Assembly: GCA_007844125.1 (NCBI GenBank)
Contig: CM017571.1
Location: 29,935,850 to 29,999,849 of the forward strand
Direction of reading: 5' to 3'
Length of the DNA: 64,000 bases
Source: Sinonovacula constricta
Taxonomy: Eukaryota; Mollusca; Bivalvia; Cardiida; Solecurtidae
The position numbers and the translations under genes were made by a program. Positions 50,576 to 59,758 of the stretch are shown here, in pieces. Position 1 is the first letter of the stretch. Each line of letters begins with the position of its first letter. Below the pieces are notes generated by a model. It had not been told where the DNA came from and did not search any database. It saw only the letters and a list, made by a program, of their open reading frames with translations.

Positions 50576-51521
50576 GCTGATATATTTTCGGCATCAGGAT
50601 CGAACCATAGGAAACGGATTTTATAGGATATTTTCGGCGGCTAAACGGATACCTATTTATCGGACTTTATTCATCGGTTCGGAGATAGATTTTTAAAATA
50701 AACAAGTTGGGATAAGGTTCGGATTATGCTCGGATCCGAACCGTTTGGATTGTGACCACTCGGATCCAAATATTAGTATCTTGCGGAATTCGGAAGATTA
50801 TGCTCGGATCCGAACCGTTTGGATTGTGAACACTCGGATCCAAATATTAGTATCTTGCGGAATTCGGAAGATTATGCTCGGATCCGAACCGTTTGGATTG
50901 TGAACACTCGGATCCGAATTTATTTACTTTCGGAATAAAGATACGTTGTTGTTGTTTAAAATCGGAAGTTCTTTGAATTCCAACGTGTAGGACACTGACA
51001 TTTCTTTTTAAATTATCGTCGGGTGCGGATCCAAACACGTTCGGTAAAAGCAATCGCAATGATATAAACTGATAATTTGGAAGTGTCGGATTTGTTCGGA
51101 AAAAAAAGAAAATATTGATTTCGGATCCAAACACGTCGGTCGGATCCTAACCACAAGAAATCGGAACATTTACGGAGGCATATCTGGGAAGTTTCAGATT
51201 TGTTCGGGAAAATACAACATTGATTTCGGAGCAAATTACGTTGTTTGGATTTGAACTACAAGCAGTCGGATTTATTTATACGCGGACATTTGGTCGTTTT
51301 CGGATTTGTTCGGAATAAAGTCATATTGATTTCGGATCCAAACACTTTCGGATCCGAACTCATGTAGTTAATAAGAGCCAAATAGAAACGGATATGGTTA
51401 GTTATAATTAATTAAAGTGAAATTAACCGACAGCTGCCCAGTATACATTTTTTTATCATTCCCGATATCATTTCTATCTTTTATTTCGGAATAAAAATAA
51501 TAATAATAATTTACGGACAGA
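50576..51521 (+). repeat. 5' leader with GGATCC motif array and 74-bp tandem repeat
   Basis: A 74-bp unit starts at 50722, 50796 and 50870 (2.6 copies). Across the leader the word GGATCC occurs at least 11 times between 50732 and 51355, usually as CGGATCCGAAC or CGGATCCAAAC. Half-words (CGGATTTG, GTTCGGA) are interspersed. The LTR also holds a hairpin of the same type (GTTCGGAT..ATCCGAAC, about 50014-50031). A packaging or protein-binding role is possible. Confidence 0.8.
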
Positions 51522-52457
51522 ATGGCTGATGATCAACAAGATTCGGATACGGAGGTTAATTTTAATATGAATCAACATGGCGTCGAGGATGAGGAGGACG
51601 TAAGAGGCCAGGCTGGGGATCACAATTACGGTTCTGCAGAAAGAGGATTCAGGCGTCAAATACCACACATTAAACCTGATCCTTTTACCGGAGATGAAGA
51701 TTGGGAGGAGTACATTGCGTACTTTGAAGATTGCGCCGAATTAGCTCAATGGTCGGAGAAAGAGAAATTGCTGTATCTAGCAACTTCATTAAAGCAGCAA
51801 GCTAGGCTACATTACAGCTCCTTACCAACGATCGAAAGGCGGTCTTACAGAATTTTAGTTAACAGGTTAGAACAAAGATTCGGAAGCAAGCGCCAATCTA
51901 CAAGGTGGCTATCGAAGATACAAATCAGAACACGTGGGAAAACAGAGTCGGTGGCATCATTTGGAGACGAAATTCGATTATATGCACAGAAGGCGTATCC
52001 GACGTTGGGACCGGAAGCACAGGAGATGTTAGCGTTAGAGCATTTTATGAAAAGCTTTTCGGCTGAGATGAGGTGCAGACTTATGGACAAGGGCTGCAGG
52101 ACTATCAGAGAAGCTGTGGAAGTGGTAGAACGCTACGAGGACGTGCTAGGTAGAACCAGTACCACCGTCGGTATGTCCCATGTGCGGAGTGTCCAGTGCT
52201 CAGGAGATGCAAATTTCAAAAGTATGGATTCTTCGGAAAAGGCCACACGAGAAGGCGATCTTAGGAGAACAATTCAACGTTTGGAGCAGAGACTAGAGAG
52301 ACTGGAGACCTTGGATCGAAAGGGAAATGCGCGCTTTAATAGAACATGTTTCACGTGTGGTTCGAGCGACCACTTGTATAGAAATTGCCCGAACAAGAAC
52401 ACACGCACTGTGAAGTTTTCTAAGAACCAGGAAAACTGGAGCCCGTCACCTCAGTAG
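51522..52457 (+). CDS. gag: Gag polyprotein of the gypsy-type element
   Basis: 311 codons from ATG 51522 to TAG. An acidic N-terminus is followed by a retrotransposon-type capsid region (about residues 50-210, with FTGDEDWEEYIAYFED near the start and a helical C-part around YEDVLG). A short coiled coil covers about 246-266 (RRTIQRLEQRLERLE). A CCHC zinc knuckle at 276-289 (CFTCGSSDHLYRNC) should bind the genomic RNA. The structural protein assembles the particle in which reverse transcription occurs. The ORF is intact, suggesting recent activity. Confidence 0.92.
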   Translation: MADDQQDSDTEVNFNMNQHGVEDEEDVRGQAGDHNYGSAERGFRRQIPHIKPDPFTGDEDWEEYIAYFEDCAELAQWSEKEKLLYLATSLKQQARLHYSSLPTIERRSYRILVNRLEQRFGSKRQSTRWLSKIQIRTRGKTESVASFGDEIRLYAQKAYPTLGPEAQEMLALEHFMKSFSAEMRCRLMDKGCRTIREAVEVVERYEDVLGRTSTTVGMSHVRSVQCSGDANFKSMDSSEKATREGDLRRTIQRLEQRLERLETLDRKGNARFNRTCFTCGSSDHLYRNCPNKNTRTVKFSKNQENWSPSPQ

Positions 52458-52465
52458 GTCGTGAG

Positions 52466-55400
52466 ATGACGCAGGTGATCATAAATCGACCTAGTTACAG
52501 TAAAGCAGAGAGCTGTAATCGACCAAACACGCGAGTCGGCTTGATAGGTAGAAATCAACACCAACAGGATAATGGCTTTTACGTTAACTGTCATATCAAC
52601 AATAGGCAATTACAGATTTTGCTTGACAGCGGAGCTACCGCTACGCTCATATCAAAGGAGACATACGAACTTTGTGGTGGGGAAGCTAGCCTGCCGCTTC
52701 ATCGGAGAGATGTCAACATTAAAAGTGTTGATGGTTCAGACATCAAAGTATATGGGTGTTTAGAAACTTCAATTATAATGGGTGATTTTTCAGTAGACCT
52801 CTCAATCATAGTCTGCGAGATGACTTTACCTGGGATATTGGGACATGACTTTATTACAAATCATGTTCGCACATGGGATCTAGAAAAATTAGAGCTGCAC
52901 ACAAAGAATGGAAAAATCATACCATGTTATACAGATGACAATGTGATAAATATATGCAGAGTTTCTGTTCAAGCGGACATTGAAATACCTGCAAGGAGCT
53001 ATAAGCTAGTACCAGTAACCATTTCACGCTCGGAAGGTCTACCCGACGTTGTATTTGTTGAAGATACAACTTTCGATCAACGTAATAATGTCAAAGTAGT
53101 GAATGGTGTTATCAACCCACATGTAGGGGAAACGTTCGTCAGTTTAATGAACGATAAGGATGAAGACATCGTTGTAGAAAGCGGTCAGGTAGTTGGACAG
53201 TGTTTCCCAGTAATGGGTGAAGAATGTGTCCCAGGTACTCAACAGCCAGCCGACAGATGTGCATCAGCTGCAGTGAGCTCAGTCGAACAAGGGAACTCAG
53301 AGGAAATATATTTACCTGAGTATTTAACAGAAATGTTTATTAGAAGCACATTATACTTGCAAGGATGTGACAAAAGACGATTTGCGACATTGTTAAATGA
53401 GTACCAGGATATTTTTGCTAAATCATCAGATGACTTAGGCTGTACTAACCGGGTCAAGCATAAAATTAATACAGATGAAAGTAATCCAATTCGTCAGTCA
53501 GCAAGACGCCAGCCTTATGGAAAAAGGGAAATAGAGAAGACGGAAATTGAGAAAATGCTAAAAAGGAAAATAATCGAACCTTCTAATAGTCCCTGGTCCT
53601 CACCAATTGTATTGGTTACAAAAAAAGATGGATCGACAAGATTTTGCGTCGACTACAGACGCCTTAACGAAGTGACTGTTAAAGATGCATATCCGATTCC
53701 CAGAGTAGATGACTGTCTTGATGCATTGTCTGGATCAAAGTGGTTCAACTGTATGGATCTCTGTTCTGGATTTTGGCAAATAGAAATGGACGATGGGGAT
53801 AAACACAAGACAGCTTTCTCAACAAGTCAAGGCCTCTACCACTTCCGGGTCATGCCTTTCGGTCTGGTAAATTCACCGTCAACATTTCAGAGGCTCATGG
53901 AGGATGTACTACGAGGAATTCAATGGGAAGAATCATTGCTGTATATGGATGACATCATCACTCCAGCCGAAAATGTGAACCAAGCGCTGCAACGGCTCGA
54001 ACATGTGTTTCAACGACTGAGAGATGCCAAACTCAAACTAAAGCCTTCTAAATGTGTCTTTTTCCAGCGATCTGTTAGATTTTTAGGACACATTGTGTCA
54101 GAGAATGGTGTCGAAACGGATCCAGAAAAGGTCAAGGCAGTTCAAGATTGGCCAATACCACGTAACAGCAAAGAAGTGCGAAGTTTCTTAGGACTGGCAT
54201 CCTATTACAGAAGATTTGTCTATTGCTTCTCTGACATTGCCCGACCGCTTCATAAATTATGCGAAGATCATGCACAGTTCAAGTGGACAGAAGACTGCCA
54301 AACATCGTTCGATAGCCTTAAGAGAGCACTTACAACAGCACCAGTCCTTGCATATCCAAAGCTGGGGTCAAAATTCATTTTGGACACGGATGCATCCGAC
54401 AAGGGAGTTGGTGCCGTTCTTTCGCAAATACAAGAAGACAAGGAAAGGGTTATTGCCTACATGAGCAAGTCCATGAACATTCACGAACAGGCCTACTGTG
54501 TCACCAGAAAGGAACTACTAGCAGTTGTTTTGGCACTCAAACATTTTCACACATACTTGTATGGACAAGAAGTACTTCTGAGGACGGACAACGCTGCAGT
54601 TAGTTGGATGCGATCACTGAAGACGCCGACAGGACAAGTAGCTCGATGGCTACAGGAGTTGAACACGTATAATCTGACAGTTGTACACCGTAATGGTAAG
54701 AGTCATTCTAATGCAGATGCCTTGTCGCGTAAACCATGCAAAGCATGTAAACACCAGCAAGAACTGCAGGAGAACTTCCGGGAAGCTAACCAGATTATGA
54801 TAGGTATTGTTACAAGAAACAAAGCTAAAGAGTGGACAGGAGAACTGACCGAAAACCAATGTCTTCTGAATGGCTGGGATCCTATTGATCTTTCAACAAG
54901 CCAAACAAAGGACAACAACATCGGAAGGATTAAAGAAGACCTCAGTGGAGGGAAGCAAAGACCGACTTGGACGGAAGTATCAGCGGGGACATCGGAGCTG
55001 AAAACACTTTGGAGACAATGGAATAGACTAGTAATCATTGGTGATTTGCTATACAGGAAATTTGAGGCAGATGATGGTGATACACTGCATCAATTGATAA
55101 CGCCTGCAGACCGGCGCCAAGAAGTAATGAAATACCATCACGACATCCCAAGTGGTGGACATTTGGGAGTCCAGAAAACTTTAGATAAAGTTCGGCAAGC
55201 ATTTTACTGGCCTGGAATGACAGACAGCATAAAACGATATTGCAGGGAGTGTGACGACTGTACTGCTAAACGGCTTTCAAAGGAATCAAACAAAGCACCA
55301 ATGGGAGAGTATCATGTAGGAGAACCTATGGAGAGGGTTGCAATGGATATACTAGGTCCACTCCCTGTTACTGCGGCTGGAAACAAGTATATCCTGGTGA

Positions 55401-56209
55401 TGTCTGACTGGTTCACAAAGTGGACGGAGTGTGTACCAATCCCAGATATGGAGACGAGAACTTGTGCGAAGGCCTTTCTAGATAACTTTGTAACCAGATT
55501 TGGAGTACCGCTTCAGATCTACACAGATCAGGGCAGGTGTTTTGAATCAAAGCTGATGACAGATTTGTGTGAGTTGCTCAATATAGAGAAAACTCATGCT
55601 ACACCAATGCGGCCACAGGCCAATGGCCTTGTAGAAAGATTTAATAGAACCCTGATAGCGATGTTGAAATCTTTCTGCAAAAGACAACAAAACCAATGGG
55701 ATGTTTATCTGCAGCAGGTGATGATGGCATATAGATCATCTCCACACAGTACCACAAAAATCAGCCCGAACAAACTTATGCTTGGCAAAGACATTCGGTT
55801 GCCAATGCAAGCCCTTATTGGACGTCCGCGCGTGGAAACCGATGGCACTGATGTCGAGGACTATGTCTTAGTTCTACAAAGCAAGTTGCAACAGTGTCAC
55901 GAGATTGCAAGAGCAAACATTAAGGTAGCGTCAAACTACCAGAAGAAGTTCTATGATACAAACTGTAAGAGGAAATCCTATACTAAAGGACAATTAGTGT
56001 GGCTCCATGATCCAACAAGGAAAGTTGGAATTAGCTCCAAATTGGTTAACAAATGGAAAGGTCCATTTCTTATTACCAGGGTTGTTGATGACTTAGTTTG
56101 CATGGTCAAGAGGACAGACCGTGATAAACCAAAAGCGTATCATATAGATCGGCTTCATCCATACACCGGTAACAGAATCCCGTGTTGGATGCGTAAATTG
56201 CAGCTTTAA
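52466..56209 (+). CDS. pol: Pol polyprotein: protease, reverse transcriptase, RNase H, integrase
   Basis: 1,247 codons, intact. Aspartic protease: DSG at residues 54-56 with ILGHDF at 124-129. Reverse transcriptase: first Asp D431 (MDLCSGFWQIEM), catalytic YMDD at 493-496. RNase H: D640/D642 (LDTDAS), E683, D708, and a HSNADALSR end near 747. Integrase: HHCC zinc site about 891-932, catalytic D961, D1021, E1057 (VERFN), and a GPY/F-like module (KWKGPF) near 1196-1201. This protein order is that of Ty3/gypsy. No chromodomain follows. The frame is -1 relative to gag and is open from 52424, so gag and pol frames overlap by 34 bases. Expression by -1 frameshift or by restart at ATG 52466, 8 bases after the gag stop, is possible. 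Confidence 0.95.
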   Translation: MTQVIINRPSYSKAESCNRPNTRVGLIGRNQHQQDNGFYVNCHINNRQLQILLDSGATATLISKETYELCGGEASLPLHRRDVNIKSVDGSDIKVYGCLETSIIMGDFSVDLSIIVCEMTLPGILGHDFITNHVRTWDLEKLELHTKNGKIIPCYTDDNVINICRVSVQADIEIPARSYKLVPVTISRSEGLPDVVFVEDTTFDQRNNVKVVNGVINPHVGETFVSLMNDKDEDIVVESGQVVGQCFPVMGEECVPGTQQPADRCASAAVSSVEQGNSEEIYLPEYLTEMFIRSTLYLQGCDKRRFATLLNEYQDIFAKSSDDLGCTNRVKHKINTDESNPIRQSARRQPYGKREIEKTEIEKMLKRKIIEPSNSPWSSPIVLVTKKDGSTRFCVDYRRLNEVTVKDAYPIPRVDDCLDALSGSKWFNCMDLCSGFWQIEMDDGDKHKTAFSTSQGLYHFRVMPFGLVNSPSTFQRLMEDVLRGIQWEESLLYMDDIITPAENVNQALQRLEHVFQRLRDAKLKLKPSKCVFFQRSVRFLGHIVSENGVETDPEKVKAVQDWPIPRNSKEVRSFLGLASYYRRFVYCFSDIARPLHKLCEDHAQFKWTEDCQTSFDSLKRALTTAPVLAYPKLGSKFILDTDASDKGVGAVLSQIQEDKERVIAYMSKSMNIHEQAYCVTRKELLAVVLALKHFHTYLYGQEVLLRTDNAAVSWMRSLKTPTGQVARWLQELNTYNLTVVHRNGKSHSNADALSRKPCKACKHQQELQENFREANQIMIGIVTRNKAKEWTGELTENQCLLNGWDPIDLSTSQTKDNNIGRIKEDLSGGKQRPTWTEVSAGTSELKTLWRQWNRLVIIGDLLYRKFEADDGDTLHQLITPADRRQEVMKYHHDIPSGGHLGVQKTLDKVRQAFYWPGMTDSIKRYCRECDDCTAKRLSKESNKAPMGEYHVGEPMERVAMDILGPLPVTAAGNKYILVMSDWFTKWTECVPIPDMETRTCAKAFLDNFVTRFGVPLQIYTDQGRCFESKLMTDLCELLNIEKTHATPMRPQANGLVERFNRTLIAMLKSFCKRQQNQWDVYLQQVMMAYRSSPHSTTKISPNKLMLGKDIRLPMQALIGRPRVETDGTDVEDYVLVLQSKLQQCHEIARANIKVASNYQKKFYDTNCKRKSYTKGQLVWLHDPTRKVGISSKLVNKWKGPFLITRVVDDLVCMVKRTDRDKPKAYHIDRLHPYTGNRIPCWMRKLQL

Positions 56210-56388
56210 GGATTCTTTGACATAAACAATATCAGGCATATGAGCGATGGTTTCAACAACACTTCATGTACAAATACCGTTTAAAAAAAAAAAAAAAAAA
56301 AAGATAAATACAACAAAGTTGGTCTGGGTCCTGTCTTAAATTTCTAGGAGTATGTTAATTATAATCGTTTTCCGGAACCGTGATGTAG

Positions 56389-57801
56389 ACGCTGTTGACA
56401 AAGATTACGCGACCGTTAAATCCTGTGGGCGGACATTTTTTTTTGTCATTTGCATGTTTAGATTTACAAGATGATGGAGTTTTTAAGTATGGATATTCTG
56501 TTATCTGTTACAGGGAGGAATGTTGGTTGTGTGATGCGATGTTCCGGAACAGGACTGCTTTAAATAAGCACCTTATCTCAGCAGAACACAGAAGGCTTAC
56601 AGTTCTCTGTCCCTGGTGTGCAGGGAAGACAAGAACTTTCACTAGGGTGAGTGATCTGGAGATCCATGTCAGAACATGCCACCACAACATTAACCTCCCA
56701 AGAGACCGTTACACGAGGCAGAATGGTTTTTATTTTGCCCTTTATCCAGAAGATTATGCGAAAATTGTTGACGGCATAACTGATTACAACAGTGGTGAAG
56801 CCTATGATGCCCGGCGAGCAATTAGAGACTGGGCCGAAGGTTTTGCCGATAGGAAAAACAGAATTGATCACTGGAACAGAGGGTGGAAGGCAGGGTCTCG
56901 GATTGTAGTAGGCAATGCTCGGGATGAGACGCAGAAAGGAACTAAAGATAGGAATGACAAAGAAGTGACAGGTCATAGGAAAAGAGTAAATGAGGATGAT
57001 GTAGTGCACGCCTCCAAGCAGCCAAAGGTGACTACTGATTGTGATGAGGATTTCGAGGAATACCAAGACGAAATTGTATTAGAGGAGCGGGGAGTTGTAG
57101 TTGAGACTGAAAGAGAAGGTGAGGTGGTAGAAAATGCGGTAGAGGCAGAAAGAGGAGGTGGTGTGCTATGTGATGTTGAGACACAAGGTAATGTACTGAA
57201 TGCTGTAAGGAGGGAAGAGGCAAGTGATGACATAAGTAGCTCTAGTTCGAGCTCATCGAGTTCCAGCTCGTCGAATTCAGTTGATGAAGCAACTAAACAG
57301 AATACAAGCCTGAAAACTCGTGCTTTTAACATTTTGTCACGAGGAGCGATGCCACTGTCTTCACCTGCCAGGAGAGATTGGAAAAAGGAGATCGAAATAT
57401 CCACAGACTTAGGAATTAAATTATCATGGCCTCCTAAAAACTGGCAAGAACTCTCATCAGACCAGCGACTCTTTGCCAGAGAATATGCCGCCATTTGCAT
57501 GGAAAAGAAGGGTTCGGACGAGTTTCCATCATTGTCAAGGACAACTTTATTGGACAAATATAACTTTCTACGTTTGGATGGTGAAGCAAAACCCCGCAAG
57601 GAAGAAAATGCAGGTGATGCAATGGAATCCAAGTTAAGACAACATACTTTTGGCTACTTGAAAGGAATTGTAAAAGGCACCATCAAGGATTCTAGATCTT
57701 CCTGGAGTATTGTGAAGAGTTTAGAGAAGGCAGACAGGTGGCGTGATACCGACTTCCTTATTGATTTTCTTGATTCTGCAGATGTAAAACTAAAGTTATA
57801 A
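56389..57801 (+). CDS. Third ORF in the env position: two C2H2 zinc fingers, acidic/Ser linker
   Basis: Open frame of about 470 codons after pol with no ATG before the first zinc finger. It opens at 56389, and counting residues from the TTG at 56395 finger 1 is C43, C46, H59, H65 and finger 2 is C72, C75, H91, H96 or H97. The next ATG (56539) lies inside finger 1. A strong acceptor-like tract ends in AG at 56460-56461, so a spliced subgenomic mRNA (as for env genes) or non-ATG initiation is likely. After the fingers come an aromatic-rich segment, a long acidic Glu/Asp region, a serine run near 57237-57285 and a basic C-terminal domain with Trp residues. There is no signal peptide or membrane segment, so it is not an envelope protein. 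I infer a nucleic-acid-binding accessory protein. No named family recognised. Confidence 0.75.
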   Translation, partial: TLLTKITRPLNPVGGHFFLSFACLDLQDDGVFKYGYSVICYREECWLCDAMFRNRTALNKHLISAEHRRLTVLCPWCAGKTRTFTRVSDLEIHVRTCHHNINLPRDRYTRQNGFYFALYPEDYAKIVDGITDYNSGEAYDARRAIRDWAEGFADRKNRIDHWNRGWKAGSRIVVGNARDETQKGTKDRNDKEVTGHRKRVNEDDVVHASKQPKVTTDCDEDFEEYQDEIVLEERGVVVETEREGEVVENAVEAERGGGVLCDVETQGNVLNAVRREEASDDISSSSSSSSSSSSSNSVDEATKQNTSLKTRAFNILSRGAMPLSSPARRDWKKEIEISTDLGIKLSWPPKNWQELSSDQRLFAREYAAICMEKKGSDEFPSLSRTTLLDKYNFLRLDGEAKPRKEENAGDAMESKLRQHTFGYLKGIVKGTIKDSRSSWSIVKSLEKADRWRDTDFLIDFLDSADVKLKL

Positions 57802-58236
57802 ATATGGTTCTGAGGGTGAAAGTTTTCAGGTCTTTTAACTCTGATTTCATTTTTTTTTTGTCATGTTAAATTTATATAATATTGTGATTAAGGATTATAG
57901 GTGTATACCTTTTAGACTGTACCTTAAGTAACCTGTTGTTATTTATAATAAATAAGTGTTAAAGGAGTATATGTGAGTCACTTCAAAAGGACAAAATGTG
58001 AAAGCATTATTTTAACTTGCTGTGTCTCAGTATATAAAAGAATACATGTAAAGGTGTATTGCTTCATGTATTGTTTAATATTGTGATTGTATTCTCTGTA
58101 TGAATACCAAGTATATTAATGATGCGTATTGATTATTTGTATTTGTTTAATATTGATATGGCGGAAGATGTGCTGTTGTTGTTTTTAAATTATTGTTCAG
58201 TTAAATTATTGCAAAATCCAGGAGGATTTTTATTTT

Positions 58237-58252
58237 AGAAAGAAGGGGGAAG
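58237..58252 (+). other. Polypurine tract of the gypsy-type element
   Basis: AGAAAGAAGGGGGAAG directly precedes the TGTAATG of the 3' LTR fragment. It is the expected plus-strand primer. The region 57802-58236 between ORF3 and this tract is AT-rich and non-coding. Confidence 0.85.
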
Positions 58253-58337
58253 TGTAATGTGAGGTAGCTGACCTCTAATAAACATTTATGACAGTGTAAC
58301 AAGTGATCTATATAAGGTATCTGACCTGCACTTTAGC
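58253..58337 (+). repeat. Truncated 3' LTR (first 85 bp only)
   Basis: Matches the first 85 bases of the 5' LTR, ending in CTTTAGC. After that word the 5' LTR continues 'cctgtgcc', while here the sequence switches to the TRIM LTR, which also contains CTTTAGC. The shared 7-bp word marks the crossover. Confidence 0.85.
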
Positions 58338-58704
58338 GACGCGGTTTAAGCGGCTTCCCGATTTGCGCGGTTAAGCAACGGTTACCGTGGTCGGTGTACG
58401 GATGGGTGACCGTTGGGGAGCGCCGGCCTGCGTAACATTGGTGGCAGCGGTGGGATAGTCAACTGCCGGACTGGAGTTGCGTGCCCACGGAACTTCCCAG
58501 GCCAAGTCTCGGGACGAGACTTCTCGGAGGGGGGAGTAATGTAACGACCGCAAGGGTAGAAATATAAGCGCTTCAAACCAGCCTCGCTGCTGGGTTAACT
58601 CTTTAGCGACGTGGTTTCAGCGGCTTCCCGATGTGCGCGGTTAAGCAACGGTTACCGTGGCCGGTGTACGGATGGGTGACCGTTGGGGAGCGCCGGCCTG
58701 CGTT
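58331..58704 (+). mobile_element. TRIM element with 5S rRNA-like LTRs
   Basis: Partial 5' LTR (58331-58437), primer site TGGTGGCAGCGGTGGGAT (58439-58456), about 85-100 bp of non-coding interior, polypurine run (near 58526-58536), and a nearly whole 3' LTR (58540-58704, starts TGTAACG). The LTRs are about 165 bp and lack any coding capacity, which defines a terminal-repeat retrotransposon in miniature. The last 65 bases of each LTR align without gaps to the 3' half of 5S rRNA (shared GGATGGGTGACCG and following GGGGA..CCGG). The two copies differ at a few positions. The 5' LTR lacks its first part, which was replaced by the gypsy-type LTR fragment. Confidence 0.75.
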
Positions 58705-58710
58705 CCATTT

Positions 58711-59758
58711 TGTAAGGCGATGCTCGATATTATCCGGATGTTTAATGATTGGAAACGATATTGTTTAAACCCGTGGGCGGAATAAAGAACACAACAATCA
58801 AATAAGGTTCGGACAAGAAATGTTTATACTTCTTTATATTTACTACTTTGCCAAACTTAACAATATCCTTTATGTATAGTCTATGAAAATAGCAAGTACA
58901 GCTAGAGTTTAAGATGTTGAAACGGATTTTATTATAAGAGATTATAAAAGATCATTATCGGTTAGTTGCATCCGACGCAGATAATAAACAAAAAAAACAA
59001 TGGCTTACATTCTGTCCATGACCAATTATCCTTTACCGGTTCTGCACTGTGCCCAACAACTCCTTCCTGATCTTATCGTGATCCGAGCGTCAACTGATCC
59101 GCGTCTGCTCTGTTTTCGTTTATTTATACTTCCCGCGCATGACTACTTTTACAAACATTCCATAGTACACATCGATGTGCGTCTCAGCCAATCAGCTTTA
59201 AGCGTTATATTTAAAGTAGCCAATCACTAAGCGTTCGGATAAATCCGAACAAATATTACTGTCAAACAAGTAGATCCAAACCGTATCATATAAGAATGCA
59301 TTTTAGGATCATTAGTGTTATTTGGATGTCAGATATACTTATGGATACAATTAAACAACAGAATATGTCACTTTGAAATGCGTTACACAGGGAACAACAT
59401 GCATCTCCACATTGTGAGAAGTAAAGGTAAAGTAAACAATCGTTGAATAATACAAATGTCAACAAACAACATTTCCCTCTCACTATTAAAACTATCTTAA
59501 AGAGACATCATTGTAAATGAGCTTAAACAATGTTTAGAACATATAGTCTTACTTAATTGAATGCATTAAAAGATTATTTTCAGAGTGAGGTCTCAATATC
59601 AGAAAGTAAGGGGTTTCCGCGAAATGACAATGAAAACTCATAGGATGTTAGATCTGTTAGAAAAAGGCACAGGGCTAAAGTGCAGGTCAGATACCTTATA
59701 TAGATCACTTGTTACACTGTCATAAATGTTTATTAGAGGTCAGCTACCTCACATTACA
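58711..59758 (-). repeat. Inverted full-length LTR
   Basis: Reverse complement of 49507-50554, same length (1,048). On the minus strand the similarity continues six bases past the LTR end to 58705, into the start of the primer site (aaatgg), and then breaks to the TRIM LTR. So this is a 5' LTR with a sliver of leader in opposite orientation, not a 3' LTR. Confidence 0.9.

Larger units (their letters stand above)
49507..59758 (+). mobile_element. Composite Ty3/gypsy-type retroelement bounded by inverted LTRs
   Basis: A 10,252-bp unit inserted antisense in an intron of the TBC-like gene. Order: full LTR (49507-50554), primer site, motif-rich leader, gag, pol, zinc-finger ORF, polypurine tract, 85 bp of direct 3' LTR, a TRIM element (58331-58704), then a full LTR in reverse orientation (58711-59758). 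Both outer LTRs are 1,048 bp long and their internal ORFs are identical, so they look almost unchanged. The flanks (gatag to the left, atata to the right) do not form a target-site duplication. A simple insertion would have direct LTRs and a duplication. This one therefore arose by recombination, an aberrant cDNA or misassembly. Confidence 0.85.

Noticed and set aside
52572..55038. Short ORFs in other frames inside pol
   Set aside because: They overlap the intact pol frame, whose protease, RT, RNase H and integrase motifs are all recognisable.
56508..57632. Minus-strand ORFs of 60-219 codons over the zinc-finger ORF
   Set aside because: They are shadows of the plus-strand coding frame. The zinc-finger pattern and element context support the plus strand.
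58337..58437. Possible genuine 5S rRNA gene
   Set aside because: Only the 3' half resembles 5S, it occurs twice in LTR positions, and the 5' half does not match.
58253..58437. Normal first strand transfer between gypsy and TRIM RNAs as the cause of the hybrid LTR
   Set aside because: The crossover lies in the likely U3 of the gypsy LTR and the TRIM continues past its primer site into its interior and second LTR, which strand transfer of strong-stop DNA does not produce.
58371..58576. 60-64 codon ORFs across the TRIM
   Set aside because: The TRIM is non-coding by structure. These ORFs span LTR, primer site and polypurine run on the minus strand.
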